Assembly: GCA_049642465.1 (NCBI GenBank)
Contig: JBAROV010000093.1
Location: 1 to 38,794 of the forward strand
DNA length: 38,794 nucleotides
Origin: CAWDPQ01 sp049642465
GTDB taxonomy: Bacteria > Acidobacteriota > Vicinamibacteria > Vicinamibacterales > 2-12-FULL-66-21
Reading direction: 5' to 3'
Position 1 is the stretch's first letter. Each line of letters opens with the position of its first letter. The notes beneath the pieces were generated by a model. That model did not search any database. It had not been told where the DNA came from and saw only the letters and a program-made list of their open reading frames with translations. Shown one piece after another: positions 1 through 9,573 of this stretch. A program made the position numbers and the translations under genes.

Positions 1-41
1 TCTGAACCCTGTCTGAACCTTTCCTGAACCCTTCTGAACCC
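1..41. repeat. GGTTCAG-type 11-bp tandem repeat, array A (cut by window edge)
   Basis: Four copies of CTGAACC begin at 2, 13, 24 and 34, so the spacing is 11, 11 and 10 bp. On the minus strand these read GGTTCAG and lie immediately downstream of the stop codon of the M36 protease gene. The same core and spacing recur in the array at 20932-21043. The array probably continues beyond the left edge of the window. Function unknown. Confidence 0.75.
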
Positions 42-49
42 TTTCCCTT

Positions 50-3000
50 CTACGATCCTGCAATCTGAATGAACCGAGCGACCGTGTTGTTCGATTCGTT
101 CGACTCGGCAACTGCCTGATCACCGTCGGCCACGATGATGATGTAGTGGTTGCCGCTGATTCCACTCGGCAATGTGAATGTCGTGGACCCGGTGTTCGAC
201 GTGTTCGGTGCGAGGCCCGGCACGGCGCGGCTGCCGTTCAGCGGAACGTCGGACGCGTCGAGGACCAGGTTCACCGAGAGATAGAACCGAACGACGGACA
301 CGGGCGTGTCTTCCGCGCCGATGTTGCGGATCGTGTCCGTGACCGTGACCGAGGTTCCCGCCACACCGCTTGACGGCGCAGCGACACTCAGGAACGTCAA
401 ATCAGGTCCGATCTGAATGCCGGCGAAGCGGACGTTGTTGGTCTCCAACCCTTCGGGCACGACCTTACCGTCATCGGCGTTGGCCAGCAAATACCACGCT
501 CCGGCGGGCAGATTGGGCAACGTCAGTGTCGTCGAGCCGAAGCTGGACTGTCCTGCGGCCAATGCAGGTACCTGGCGGATCGGTTGCAGCCGCATGTCGG
601 AGGCATCCAGAATCAGGTTGGGCGAAACATAGAACGCCGTGCCCGACGCAGCGGCCGGCCCCGCGCCCGAGTTCGTAGTCGTGTCGCTGACCACGATCGT
701 CGCGCCCGATGCCGCGCGCGCCGGAACTGTGAATGACGTGACGGTGAGATCCGCTCCGATTCTGATATTCGTGAAGCGCGTGTTATTCACTTCGTTTGGC
801 TCAGGGACGGCGAGGTTCGCGTCAGCCTGAGCGAACAGGTAGTACGGGCCGGCCGTCACGTCCGCGGGGATCGTGACGCTCGTCGAGCCGGACGAGGACG
901 CGCCGGCGGTGAGCGAGCCGACGCTGCGGGCCTGCAGCGGTCGCGCGGACGAATCGAAGAGGATACTGGTCGAAATGAAGAACCGCGTCGCAGAGGCCGG
1001 TGCTGGCCCGCCACCCTGATTGACCGTCGTGTCCGACACGAGGATCGTTGCCCCTGCGGCGGCCAAGGCTGGACCGCTCAGTGAGGTCACGACCAGATCC
1101 GGTCCAACCGCGAGGGACGTCAGTCGCGTGTTGTTGAGCTCGTTGGTCTCGGTCACGCCCGCCGGACCGTCGGCCTTCGCGAAAACATAGTAACTGCCCG
1201 ACTCGAGTGGGTCCGGAAGAACGAGCGAGACCGTCCCAGAGCTGACGGCGCCGGCAGCGAGTTCAGGAACGCTTCGTTGACCAATTAGAGGATCGGCTGT
1301 GTCAAGGGTGAAGTTCTTCGACAGGTAAAACGACGTCTGCGAAGCGGCCGCCGGACCGGTCCCCTGATTGCGTGTCGTGTCCGTGACCTGAATCGTCGTG
1401 CCTGCGCCGGCCGGCCCTGGAGCCGTCAATGACGTCACGATGAGATCGGGGGCGACGTCATCGCTGACGATGGTGATCGTTGCAGACGTTGGTGAACCGA
1501 TGGCATATCCGTCGCCGGACCGCAGGGCTACGGTCACTGTCTCGTTGCTTTCGACCAGGAGGTCGTCAACTGGAACGATGGGAACGGTGACCGTCGCCGC
1601 TCCAGCGGGGATCGTCGCACTCTCCCCGGGCGCTTCGAAGTCGGAAGCATTGGCCGTTCCGCTGGCGATGAAATTCACCGTGAGCGGGGAATTCGACGTG
1701 ACGCTACGGCGAATGACAGCCGTTCCTGCAACGGTTCCCGCCTCAAACGCGGTGGCCGTACCCGTCGTCACAGTGATGAGGAGCGGCACAGGCGGTGCCT
1801 GACAACCCGATGGAACGTCGTAGGCCGGCCCGACGCGATTCTGGCCGTTGTCGGCCGTGTCGGTGGCGGTGAGTCCCATGCCGCGGCCGGCGAATGATTC
1901 CCACAGCCGGCAGAAGTTCTGGCTGCGCGCCCCACCCGGGTTCCGGATCTCGTCCGCCTCCAGCATGGCGTCGCGCAGGTCGAGCATGGTCGGGCGCGGC
2001 GGCGACAGCTTGAGGCCATCGATGTACAGCTGGTGTGCTTCGTTGATTGCGAGCGCTTCGCTCCCGCGAACGAGGTTGGTGCGAAAACGTTCGCGGATGT
2101 CCCACAGGACGTTGGCCCAGATTTCGCCGTTGTCGTGAGGCTCGCAGAAGAGTCCCTGGCGGCAATACCAATCGCCGTATCCCTTGGTGTTGACCGAGCG
2201 CAATCCTCCAGGCCGTGAATACTCAGCGAGCAGTGTGTTGTTGTTCACGCTGTACGCGAAGAAGTCACCGCCACCCTCGCCGATTGCGCCGGCTTCGGGA
2301 CCGTTGAACGACGTGTTAATGCGCAGGCTTACGCCGTGGTGGTACTCATGGACGACGACGTCGAGGTCGTAGTCACCGTCCAGATCGATGAATCCGTCGC
2401 TGTCGACATCTTCTCCCCAGCAGCCGCCCATCGAGTCCCAGAGGAACATGTTAATCGTCGGGCTCATGCCGTCCGGGGCATTCACGTAGTTCGCGTTGTT
2501 GCGGCCCACCGCGCGAGCTTTCGCGCGCAGCGGATCGCCGCCGACCCCGCCCCGTCCGAAGTTGTCGACCTGAAAGTTCCCGGCAGCTTCGTCGAATCCG
2601 AGGTCGTAATAGAAGTCGTGCGCGAAGTTCATCGCGAAGAACAGGAATGTCTCAGCTGAACTGGCGGAGTTGAAAGGAAAGTCGAACAGCCACGATTGTC
2701 CGTCGTAGCTGCCTTCTGCGGACTGTCCCTGACTGCCCCGGAACACTTTGACGTTGTTGCCTTCCAGATGCCCGGTGTTCGAGAGCACGGTCGCGGGATC
2801 GCGGAACTGAGTGTTCAGACTGCGAACGGCGTAATTGACTGGCGGGGGACACGCCAGTGTCCCGTCAGCACCAAACGGGCTGGCATCGGGGCGACGGGGA
2901 TCGATCGATGCTGTTCCAGGTCCCTGGAAGACTCTGCCCGATCCTTCGGTGTAATGAACCCGGCTGCGTCGGAGCAGCAGCTCGCCAGTCTGCGCGTCGA

Positions 3001-3694
3001 TCAGGATGTCGAACAGGTCCGATTCGTCCTCGGACGAAACCACCGAGTGCCAGGCCAGCCGGAGAACGCCCTCAACTGGGAGCCACGTGGGGGAAGGCAC
3101 TTCGGCCAATTCGAGAGTGCTGCCGGCGTGCCCGGCGGCTTCTTCACGAGCGCGTTCGGCACCGATGTTGGCAGAAGACACGCGCCCTTCGATCGGCGCA
3201 GCGTTGGACGTCACGCGGCTGATGGTTCCGTCGGGCAGCACATGCACGCCGATTGAGGAATCGAATACCGGAATCCCGTCAACGAGCTGTTCAAAAATGA
3301 CGTGCCGCACGCGTGTCGATCGGCTCGTGTAGTCGCGAACGGGATTCAAGGTATTCAGATCGCGACGCTCGAGACCGAACCGTCGCGCGTTTGCAGCAAG
3401 GAGCGATCGGATGGATGCGTGCGAGCTCGTCCGAGGCATTGTGAGTCCCGGCCGCTGGAGCACTTTCACCGAGCCGGATTCGCGATTGACGCGAACGTCT
3501 CTCGTCCCGCCACCGGTCGTATCGTCGGTCGCGCGCCGGGCGGCAGCTGGCCTGGTGTCGCGTATGTCGAAGTCGGGTCGTGATTCGCGTGCGCCTGCCT
3601 GTGGCGCGGCGGCTGGCGTAATGGGAAAACCGATCAGCGCCGTTCCAATGAGCGCGAGGCCCAGGCGCAGCGGTGCCCGCATGCGAGACGACAT
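50..3694 (-). CDS. Secreted M36 (fungalysin-type) zinc metalloprotease with Calx-beta and four CARDB repeats
   Basis: Predicted exported endopeptidase of 1214 residues. The ATG at 3694 is chosen because GGAG lies just upstream and a hydrophobic signal peptide follows (about residues 8-30); the frame stays open to 3883 but that part is low-complexity. An FTP-type inhibitory propeptide occupies about residues 85-170. The catalytic domain carries HEYHH at 449-453, followed by GEGGGD around 472-477, whose Glu fits the third zinc ligand of M36/thermolysin-like enzymes. A Calx-beta domain covers about 640-745. Four CARDB-type repeats of about 116 residues fill 750-1214, each opening with a DL-V-T-hydrophobic motif and closing with an E-NN-R motif. 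Family knowledge says the propeptide is removed after export. The CARDB repeats suggest adhesion to surface or polymer, which is inference. The gene stands alone. Confidence 0.93.
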   Translation of the reverse strand: MSSRMRAPLRLGLALIGTALIGFPITPAAAPQAGARESRPDFDIRDTRPAAARRATDDTTGGGTRDVRVNRESGSVKVLQRPGLTMPRTSSHASIRSLLAANARRFGLERRDLNTLNPVRDYTSRSTRVRHVIFEQLVDGIPVFDSSIGVHVLPDGTISRVTSNAAPIEGRVSSANIGAERAREEAAGHAGSTLELAEVPSPTWLPVEGVLRLAWHSVVSSEDESDLFDILIDAQTGELLLRRSRVHYTEGSGRVFQGPGTASIDPRRPDASPFGADGTLACPPPVNYAVRSLNTQFRDPATVLSNTGHLEGNNVKVFRGSQGQSAEGSYDGQSWLFDFPFNSASSAETFLFFAMNFAHDFYYDLGFDEAAGNFQVDNFGRGGVGGDPLRAKARAVGRNNANYVNAPDGMSPTINMFLWDSMGGCWGEDVDSDGFIDLDGDYDLDVVVHEYHHGVSLRINTSFNGPEAGAIGEGGGDFFAYSVNNNTLLAEYSRPGGLRSVNTKGYGDWYCRQGLFCEPHDNGEIWANVLWDIRERFRTNLVRGSEALAINEAHQLYIDGLKLSPPRPTMLDLRDAMLEADEIRNPGGARSQNFCRLWESFAGRGMGLTATDTADNGQNRVGPAYDVPSGCQAPPVPLLITVTTGTATAFEAGTVAGTAVIRRSVTSNSPLTVNFIASGTANASDFEAPGESATIPAGAATVTVPIVPVDDLLVESNETVTVALRSGDGYAIGSPTSATITIVSDDVAPDLIVTSLTAPGPAGAGTTIQVTDTTRNQGTGPAAASQTSFYLSKNFTLDTADPLIGQRSVPELAAGAVSSGTVSLVLPDPLESGSYYVFAKADGPAGVTETNELNNTRLTSLAVGPDLVVTSLSGPALAAAGATILVSDTTVNQGGGPAPASATRFFISTSILFDSSARPLQARSVGSLTAGASSSGSTSVTIPADVTAGPYYLFAQADANLAVPEPNEVNNTRFTNIRIGADLTVTSFTVPARAASGATIVVSDTTTNSGAGPAAASGTAFYVSPNLILDASDMRLQPIRQVPALAAGQSSFGSTTLTLPNLPAGAWYLLANADDGKVVPEGLETNNVRFAGIQIGPDLTFLSVAAPSSGVAGTSVTVTDTIRNIGAEDTPVSVVRFYLSVNLVLDASDVPLNGSRAVPGLAPNTSNTGSTTFTLPSGISGNHYIIIVADGDQAVAESNESNNTVARFIQIAGS

Positions 3695-3868
3695 CGTCAG
3701 CACTCCTTCACTGATTGGCGGGGAATCCGCGCCCCGCCTCGCAGGGCAAAGGCCAGCCTTCGCCGAGACTCGGCGGCCAAGCGTTCTGAGTGTGCCAGTT
3801 CCGCGCCAGCCCGCCCTGTGGCCGTTCAAGAGGTTACCGGTGCTGCGGTGTGCGAGGATCACAGTTCC

Positions 3869-5326
3869 GTGAGGCACCCGCACCTTTTCGAAATCAGCAC
3901 CTGGGCCTGGCTGGAACGACTGTCCGCCGCAGAAAAGCGGCCAGTGACGCTGGCCGACGTGCCGCCGCGCGAATGGGACGCCATCGCCGCGCGCGGCTTC
4001 ACGTTCGTGTTCTTGATGGGCGTCTGGAAACGCAGTGTGCTCGGCCGCAGGCTGGCGCTGGAAGACGAAAGTCTGCGTGCGGAATACGATCGCGCGTTAC
4101 CGGAGTGGAAGGCGGACGATGTGTGCGGGTCGCCGTACTGCGTCAGCGGCTACGAACCGGATGCGCGATTCGGCGGATGGGAGGGCCTCGATGCAGCGCG
4201 TGCCGAACTGCATCGGCGTGGCATGCGCCTCGTGCTGGACTTCGTTCCAAATCACACGGCGTTCGATCATCCATGGACGAGCGCCCATGCCGAACGCTAC
4301 GTGCAGGGCACTGCAGAAGACGAGCGGCGCGCGCCCGAGGATTTCCGGCACGTCGGCGACGCCCTCATCGCCTGCGCCCGCGATCCGTACTTCCCCCCGT
4401 GGCGTGACGTCGCGCAGCTGAATTACTTCAACCCTGTCACTCGACGCGCGATGATCGACGAGCTGCGTGCAATCGCTCCGCATTGCGATGGCGTTCGCTG
4501 CGACATGGCGATGCTGCTACTCAACGACGTGTTCGAGAACACCTGGCGCCCGGCCATGCGAGATGCCTGGCCCGTACCGTCCGAGGAGTTCTGGCCCGAG
4601 GCCATTCGTGAATGTCCCGGTCTGCTGTTTCTCGCGGAGGTGTACTGGGACCGCGAGTGGACGTTGCAACAGCAGGGGTTTCATTTCACGTACGACAAAC
4701 GCCTGTACGATCGAATGTGTGGATCGTCGGCGGAGGAGGTGCGAGGTCACCTCCGAGCCGATGCCGAGTTCAGTAACCGGCTCGTTCGGTTCCTCGAGAA
4801 CCACGACGAGCGTCGCAGCGCCGTCGTGTTCGCCCCTCGGCTGCCCGCCGCTGCCGTCGTGTTCGGAACCATTCCGGGAATGCGGTTTTACTTCGACGGC
4901 CAGCTCGAGGGGCGAAGAGTTCGGACGCCGGTTCAGTTGCGCAGATGGGCCGACGAGCCGGTGGATCGGGGGTTGATGAAACTCTACGCGCGGCTCCTGA
5001 CGGTATCGGCCGATCCGCTTTTTCATGATGGCGAGTGGAGACTGCTCGAGGTCACGGGCACCGGGGACAACAGCTTCGGCGATCTCCTGGCCTATCGGTG
5101 GCGGATGGATCGCAAGCTGGCGCTGATTGTCGCCAATCTCGGCTCGAGCACCGCTTCGGGTCACGTGCCGGTGATCGCCGATCTCCCTGCCGGCGCAGAG
5201 TTCGATTTTGCCGACATGCTCTCGGGCGCAAAATATCGATGGACGCGCCGATCGCTCGATGTCCGCGGCTTGTTCGTGCGCCTCGGCCCTGGCGACGCGC
5301 ATGTCTTTCTGGTCAGCGAAGCGTGA
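3869..5326 (+). CDS. GH13 alpha-amylase family glycosidase
   Basis: Cytoplasmic-looking glycoside hydrolase of the alpha-amylase clan; no signal peptide is seen. All GH13 hallmarks are present (numbering from the GTG at 3869): region I DFVPNH at 124-129, the nucleophile Asp in GVRCDM near 212, the acid/base Glu in FLAEVYW near 257, and NHD at 311-313. A C-terminal all-beta domain follows, ending near an LSG-K-Y-type motif typical of this group. The start is uncertain: GTG codons at 3818, 3848 and 3869 are in frame, and 3869 directly precedes the conserved HPHLFEI opening. The substrate cannot be told from sequence; an alpha-glucan or maltodextrin role is inferred. It is convergent with the next gene, with only 4 bp between stops. 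Confidence 0.88.
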   Translation: MRHPHLFEISTWAWLERLSAAEKRPVTLADVPPREWDAIAARGFTFVFLMGVWKRSVLGRRLALEDESLRAEYDRALPEWKADDVCGSPYCVSGYEPDARFGGWEGLDAARAELHRRGMRLVLDFVPNHTAFDHPWTSAHAERYVQGTAEDERRAPEDFRHVGDALIACARDPYFPPWRDVAQLNYFNPVTRRAMIDELRAIAPHCDGVRCDMAMLLLNDVFENTWRPAMRDAWPVPSEEFWPEAIRECPGLLFLAEVYWDREWTLQQQGFHFTYDKRLYDRMCGSSAEEVRGHLRADAEFSNRLVRFLENHDERRSAVVFAPRLPAAAVVFGTIPGMRFYFDGQLEGRRVRTPVQLRRWADEPVDRGLMKLYARLLTVSADPLFHDGEWRLLEVTGTGDNSFGDLLAYRWRMDRKLALIVANLGSSTASGHVPVIADLPAGAEFDFADMLSGAKYRWTRRSLDVRGLFVRLGPGDAHVFLVSEA

Positions 5327-5330
5327 GCGG

Positions 5331-7055
5331 CTAGCCGGTGACTTTGAACGTCACCTGTTCGGCGACGGATCCAGCGGTAAACCGCACGGTATATTCGCCG
5401 GGGGCCAGCGGCGCGAGAGGCAGATCGAACTGCGTCACGCCATCCCCCGAAGGTTCGTTGATCGGAGTCAGCGCACGCATGGGTTGACGCCAGCGGTTCA
5501 GCAGCGTTGCGCCAACCCTCGCGGGCGCACCGTTCGCTTCATACGCGGGCACCCGGAGCAGCAACCGCTCGGTTCGCCGGAACTCGCGCGCAGGTAGCGG
5601 CGGGGTCGCAGGATCGTCGAGAGCGGCCCGATACTCGCGTGCCGTCGTAATCCGCAGGACGGCGGGAGGCAGAATCGTCGGGCGTGAGCCCACCAGATTC
5701 GGTACTTCGAGATCCCTCGCGTCGGTATCCAGCACCACGCCCCTGTCGTCCAGAATCTTGATGTCGATCAGTACTCGGCCCGATGGCGCATCGAACGTCG
5801 CCTGTGCCGCAGTGTCGTCACGTGCCAACCCGCCGACGGCGGGGACGGTGCCATCGAAAAGTACCGTGCCCTTTTGCGTCTTCGCCGTCACCACGAGCAG
5901 GGCAGGCATCGGTCGAACGGTCCCGGACTGCTGGGGCGCGGGTTGCCAGGTGAAGGTGACGCGCGCCTGTCCATCGTTCGCTTTCATCAAGCCCGACCAG
6001 GACTGAATCATCGCGCTCCGCCGGAGCACACGTGAGGGAGCGGCAGAGGGCATTGCGGCGGCGCGCAGATCTACCGAGAGCGGCGCGACGTATCCGGCCC
6101 GCGCCCTCACCAGGGCGTCCTGACGGTTCAGCGTGATCTGTACCGAATGAAAACGCCCATCGTCCCCGTGCGGCGAGTAATAACTCAGCACATAGTGCGA
6201 ATCGAGCTCCCGAAAGAGCCGCGTCATTCCATCGGCGAAGGAGGCGACCCCGGCGTGGTAGTCGCCGCCAGTCTGCGCGGCGACGGCCCGCAGCGCAACA
6301 ACGGCCGGATCGTCCGTCCCGTCGTCGGATGAGGGGGGAGCGGGTGCGGGTGCGAACACGTAGACGGGCACGTCGCCGCGATTTGCGACGCGTACGGCTG
6401 AGAGCAGGTTTGCGGGGACACTGCGTTCCACGCGCTGACGGGCGAAGCCGTCGCTGACGAGCATGATCGCAGCCCTCGCGTTGGGCAACTCGCCGAGACG
6501 CAAGGCCAGCGCGCGCAGCGCGGACGATACGATCTGCGCCCGGGCAGCTGCCACGGCATTAGGCGCCTGCGCCATGTACTTCTGCTCGAATGCCGTTCGA
6601 GGCGTGTAGTCACCCTTGCGTCCTTCGAACGTCGCGATGGATTGCCGAATGGCCTCCCGATCGGCGGTGGGTTCAATCGTCGTGAGCGGATCGAGAGGTT
6701 TGAAAACGACGACGAGATCGTCGGCGCGTAGCTGCGTGTCGGTCACCGACAGCAGCCGATCGCGAACCGCCACGCTGTTGGAGGCTTCGACGTGGAACTC
6801 ATCGAGCAGGAGGGCCAGTACTCGAGGCGCGGCACTACGGCCGTTCTTGAATTCGAGCGCTTCGATGGGCCGCGGCGCGCCATCGACGGTGACCTGAAAA
6901 TCGCCGGGTCGCAGCCCCGACAGCGTTTCGCCGCGGGCGTTGGTCACCACCGCGGTCATGCGGATGACCGACCCGTCCGGTCCTTCGCTGGCCGTCGGCG
7001 TCACAGCCGTCGCGAGAAGGCCCATCGCGACGAGGCAGCGCGCGATCCCAGTCAC
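5331..7055 (-). CDS. VWFA-related exported protein (acidobacterial type)
   Basis: About 574 residues from a GTG at 7055; an ATG at 7025 is the alternative. An N-terminal hydrophobic stretch ending before TASEG looks like a signal peptide. It is followed by the pattern of the acidobacterial VWFA-related family: a beta-strand region with VVTNARGE, LSGLRPGDFQVTVDG, then a von Willebrand A-like domain starting at VLALLLDEFHV. The metal-site DxSxS motif of true VWA domains is replaced by DEFHVEAS, so metal binding is doubtful. The C-terminal 250 residues are beta-rich without a recognisable domain. It starts 38 bp after the pcaC stop on the same strand and could be co-transcribed, though nothing in it suggests a catabolic role. 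Likely extracytoplasmic protein-protein interaction; function unknown. Confidence 0.82.
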   Translation of the reverse strand: MTGIARCLVAMGLLATAVTPTASEGPDGSVIRMTAVVTNARGETLSGLRPGDFQVTVDGAPRPIEALEFKNGRSAAPRVLALLLDEFHVEASNSVAVRDRLLSVTDTQLRADDLVVVFKPLDPLTTIEPTADREAIRQSIATFEGRKGDYTPRTAFEQKYMAQAPNAVAAARAQIVSSALRALALRLGELPNARAAIMLVSDGFARQRVERSVPANLLSAVRVANRGDVPVYVFAPAPAPPSSDDGTDDPAVVALRAVAAQTGGDYHAGVASFADGMTRLFRELDSHYVLSYYSPHGDDGRFHSVQITLNRQDALVRARAGYVAPLSVDLRAAAMPSAAPSRVLRRSAMIQSWSGLMKANDGQARVTFTWQPAPQQSGTVRPMPALLVVTAKTQKGTVLFDGTVPAVGGLARDDTAAQATFDAPSGRVLIDIKILDDRGVVLDTDARDLEVPNLVGSRPTILPPAVLRITTAREYRAALDDPATPPLPAREFRRTERLLLRVPAYEANGAPARVGATLLNRWRQPMRALTPINEPSGDGVTQFDLPLAPLAPGEYTVRFTAGSVAEQVTFKVTG

Positions 7056-7093
7056 AAGAACAAGTGTAAGACTTTTTGAGTCCGTCCTGATGT

Positions 7094-7474
7094 CTAGGAT
7101 CTTTTGGTTTCCAGATCGCGGAGCGCGTCGAAGGCGGCGTTCGCGGCCGGAATACCGCAATAGACCGCCTGCTGCAGCACGATCTCGCGTAGGTCGGCGA
7201 TTGCGAAGCCTCCCTCGTCAACCGCCGCACGCGCGTGCAGCCGAAACTCGTCCCAGCGACCGAGCGCGATGAGGGTGCCCAGCACCAGCACACGACGCGT
7301 TCGCTGGTCCAGGCCCGGCCGCGTCCAGATTTCTCCCCACACATAGCGGGTCAGAAAGTCTTGAAAATCCGCCGTCAACTCCGTCGTCTGCGCCTGGACG
7401 CGATCGACATAGGCATTTCCCAGGATTCGGCGACGGGCATCCAGCCCGGCGGCGCGCCGTTCGGTGTCATCCAT
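7094..7474 (-). CDS. pcaC: 4-carboxymuconolactone decarboxylase PcaC
   Basis: 126-residue decarboxylase of the CMD/AhpD fold that converts gamma-carboxymuconolactone to beta-ketoadipate enol-lactone and CO2. Length and motifs fit PcaC: an N-terminal R--G---R-R-LGNAYVDR stretch, RYVWGEIWTRPGL, and LHARAAVDEGGF. The ATG at 7474 overlaps the pcaD stop by 8 bp (ATGGATGA), so translation is probably coupled. It is the last pca gene of the operon. In many bacteria pcaC is fused to pcaD as pcaL; here they are separate but overlapping. Confidence 0.96.
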   Translation of the reverse strand: MDDTERRAAGLDARRRILGNAYVDRVQAQTTELTADFQDFLTRYVWGEIWTRPGLDQRTRRVLVLGTLIALGRWDEFRLHARAAVDEGGFAIADLREIVLQQAVYCGIPAANAAFDALRDLETKRS

Positions 7475-8291
7475 TGATCTGTCTCACTTCTTGCTGCTGA
7501 CTGCTGAAGTCCAGGACGGCTTGATTGAAGGCCTCGGCTTGCTCGACGTTCACGAGATGTGACGCGCTCAGCGTGACCATTTTTGCGCCCGGCACCGAGC
7601 GTCGAATGGCGTCGCCGTCCGCAGGCGGCGTCGCGGGATCGACCGCGCCAGCGACGACAAGCGTCGGCAGGGCAATACGCTGGATGACGTCGCGCAGATC
7701 GCCGCTGCGAAGCGCCGCGCAGCACCCGATGTAGCCGTCACGGGGCGTAGAGGTCAGCATGCGTCGATACGAGGCAACCACCGACGGTTGCGTCTGCCTG
7801 AACTCGTCGGTAAACCACCTCGCGATGACCGCGTCGGCAATTGACTCCGTTCCGCCGGTTCGCACGTGATTGATGCGTGTGTTCCACGCGTCGACGGAAC
7901 CGATGCGCGCCGCCGTGGCCGCAAGCACGAGGCTCTGCACGCGAGACGGAGCGTTGACACCCATCCACATGGCCGTGATCCCGCCAAGCGACAAGCCACA
8001 GACATGAGCGCGTGCGACACCCGCGGCATCAAGAACCGCCACGGCATCGCGGCCGAGTTGCTCGACCGTATACTCGTTCCGCGGCACGTCGGATCGGCCG
8101 TGTCCCCGCGTGTCGTAGCGAATCACGCGGAAATGCGAGGCCAGCGACGGCATCTGCGGTGTCCACATCTCGACATCCAGGCCGAGCGCATTCGACAGCA
8201 ACAACGCAGGTGCGCCCTCCGCGCCGTCACTGCGGAAGGCGATGGCGCAGCCGTCGGTCGAGGCCGCTTTACTCTCCACGCCGGCCTGCAC
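7467..8291 (-). CDS. pcaD: 3-oxoadipate enol-lactonase PcaD
   Basis: 274-residue alpha/beta hydrolase that opens beta-ketoadipate enol-lactone to beta-ketoadipate. The nucleophile elbow GLSLGG puts Ser at 101, the acid is Asp218 in VDPATPP, and the base is His245 in SASHLVN, matching the PcaD arrangement. The oxyanion-hole region SNALGLDVEMW is also typical. The start is a GTG at 8291, which overlaps the end of pcaB by 23 bp. A GTG at 8279 is an alternative that would reduce the overlap. Its order between pcaB and pcaC supports the assignment over a generic hydrolase. Confidence 0.94.
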   Translation of the reverse strand: MQAGVESKAASTDGCAIAFRSDGAEGAPALLLSNALGLDVEMWTPQMPSLASHFRVIRYDTRGHGRSDVPRNEYTVEQLGRDAVAVLDAAGVARAHVCGLSLGGITAMWMGVNAPSRVQSLVLAATAARIGSVDAWNTRINHVRTGGTESIADAVIARWFTDEFRQTQPSVVASYRRMLTSTPRDGYIGCCAALRSGDLRDVIQRIALPTLVVAGAVDPATPPADGDAIRRSVPGAKMVTLSASHLVNVEQAEAFNQAVLDFSSQQQEVRQING

Positions 8292-9573
8292 TCAATGCCC
8301 TCGTGATCAAGGTGGCCGTGGCGCCCAGATAGCGCTCGGGCGCGAGCGCGTCGGCGATTTCGGTTTGATTGAGCACGGTCGTGACAGAGGAATCGCTCAT
8401 CAACACATCGCGAAGGTGGCGGCGCTCCACGGTCGCTCTGCGGCAGGCCGCAGCGACAACGGCGTGCGCTTCAGCCCTGCCGAGCTTCGCCGCGAGCCGC
8501 ATCGTGATCGCTTCGGACATGATTAGCCCGTGTGTGGTCTCGAGATTGGCGCTCATCCGCGCCGGCTCGACGATCAGGTGCTCGACGATCCGGGCAATCG
8601 CGTCGGCGCTTTCCGCGACAGCCACGACCAGTTCGGGCAATGCATCCCACTCCGCTTGCCAGTTGCCGAGGCCACGCTCGTGCTCCTGCGGCATCGCGCT
8701 CAATATTGTCGCGACCAGCCCCGGCGCCCTGGTCGCCACCGCAAGCGCTGTCGCCGCGCAAACGGGATTGTGCTTCTGCGGCATCGTCGATGATCCGCCG
8801 GAGTCAGAGGATCCATCGTGGACTTCGCCGACTTCCGTCTGGGCCAGCAACGCGAGATCGCGGCCGATCTTGCCAAGCGTTCCAGCGGCCACCCCAAGCG
8901 CACATGCCAGGGCCGCGATTCGGTCCCTGTGCGCGTGCCACGGCATTGCTGGCACGCGGAGTTGCAGCCGTCGGCCTAGCGCGTCGGCAACGTCGGTTCC
9001 GCGTGAGCCGAGAGCGGCGAGTGTTCCCGACGCACCACCGAACTGCAGGACCAATGTCCGCTCGAACGCCTCTTGCAGATTGCTCTGCACGCGACGCAAT
9101 GCGTCAAACCAGCCGGCGGCCTTGAGCCCGAAGGTGATTGGCGTCGATTGCTGAAGCCACGTGCGTCCAGCCATGATCGTTCCGGCGTGGCGTGTGGCAT
9201 GGTGAGCTGCAGCGGCCGATGCGCGTTCGAGATCCGTGGCGATATGGGGAATCGATTCGCGCAGTTGCAGAACGAGGGCCGTATCGATGATGTCTTGACT
9301 CGTGGCACCCCAGTGAACGTAGCGTGCCGCGTCAGGGTCGTGTGCGGCGACATTCTCCGTCAGGCTTCGGACGAGCGGTATCGCGAGGTTTCCGGCGCGA
9401 CGAGCTTCCTCGATGAGCCGCGGTTCGTCGAACCGTTCCGCGTGGGCCGCTTGGCCAATGGCGGTCGCCGCAGCAGCAGGAATCACTCCGAGCGCCGCCT
9501 CGACTTCGGCGAGCGCCGCCTCGACTTCCAGCATCGCCCGTATGCGTCCACGGGTCGTGAGAACGTCAGACAT
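8269..9573 (-). CDS. pcaB: 3-carboxy-cis,cis-muconate cycloisomerase PcaB
   Basis: 434-residue member of the fumarase/argininosuccinate lyase superfamily that lactonises beta-carboxy-cis,cis-muconate to gamma-carboxymuconolactone. The superfamily signature is present as GGSSTMPQKHNPV, and HWGATSQDIIDTALVLQLR is the usual second conserved segment. The ATG at 9573 overlaps the pcaG stop by 8 bp (ATGTCTGA). The open frame continues to 9720, but that part is the antisense-free shadow of pcaG. With this start the N terminus begins only about 7 residues before the RGRIRAML motif, roughly 15 residues shorter than well-known PcaB proteins. The C-terminal domain is complete. Confidence 0.95.
   Translation of the reverse strand: MSDVLTTRGRIRAMLEVEAALAEVEAALGVIPAAAATAIGQAAHAERFDEPRLIEEARRAGNLAIPLVRSLTENVAAHDPDAARYVHWGATSQDIIDTALVLQLRESIPHIATDLERASAAAAHHATRHAGTIMAGRTWLQQSTPITFGLKAAGWFDALRRVQSNLQEAFERTLVLQFGGASGTLAALGSRGTDVADALGRRLQLRVPAMPWHAHRDRIAALACALGVAAGTLGKIGRDLALLAQTEVGEVHDGSSDSGGSSTMPQKHNPVCAATALAVATRAPGLVATILSAMPQEHERGLGNWQAEWDALPELVVAVAESADAIARIVEHLIVEPARMSANLETTHGLIMSEAITMRLAAKLGRAEAHAVVAAACRRATVERRHLRDVLMSDSSVTTVLNQTEIADALAPERYLGATATLITRALSAGRRGE

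Noticed and set aside
3695..3883. Longer start for the M36 protease
   Set aside because: The upstream part is Arg/Gly-rich without homology-like features; the ATG at 3694 has a ribosome binding site and signal peptide.
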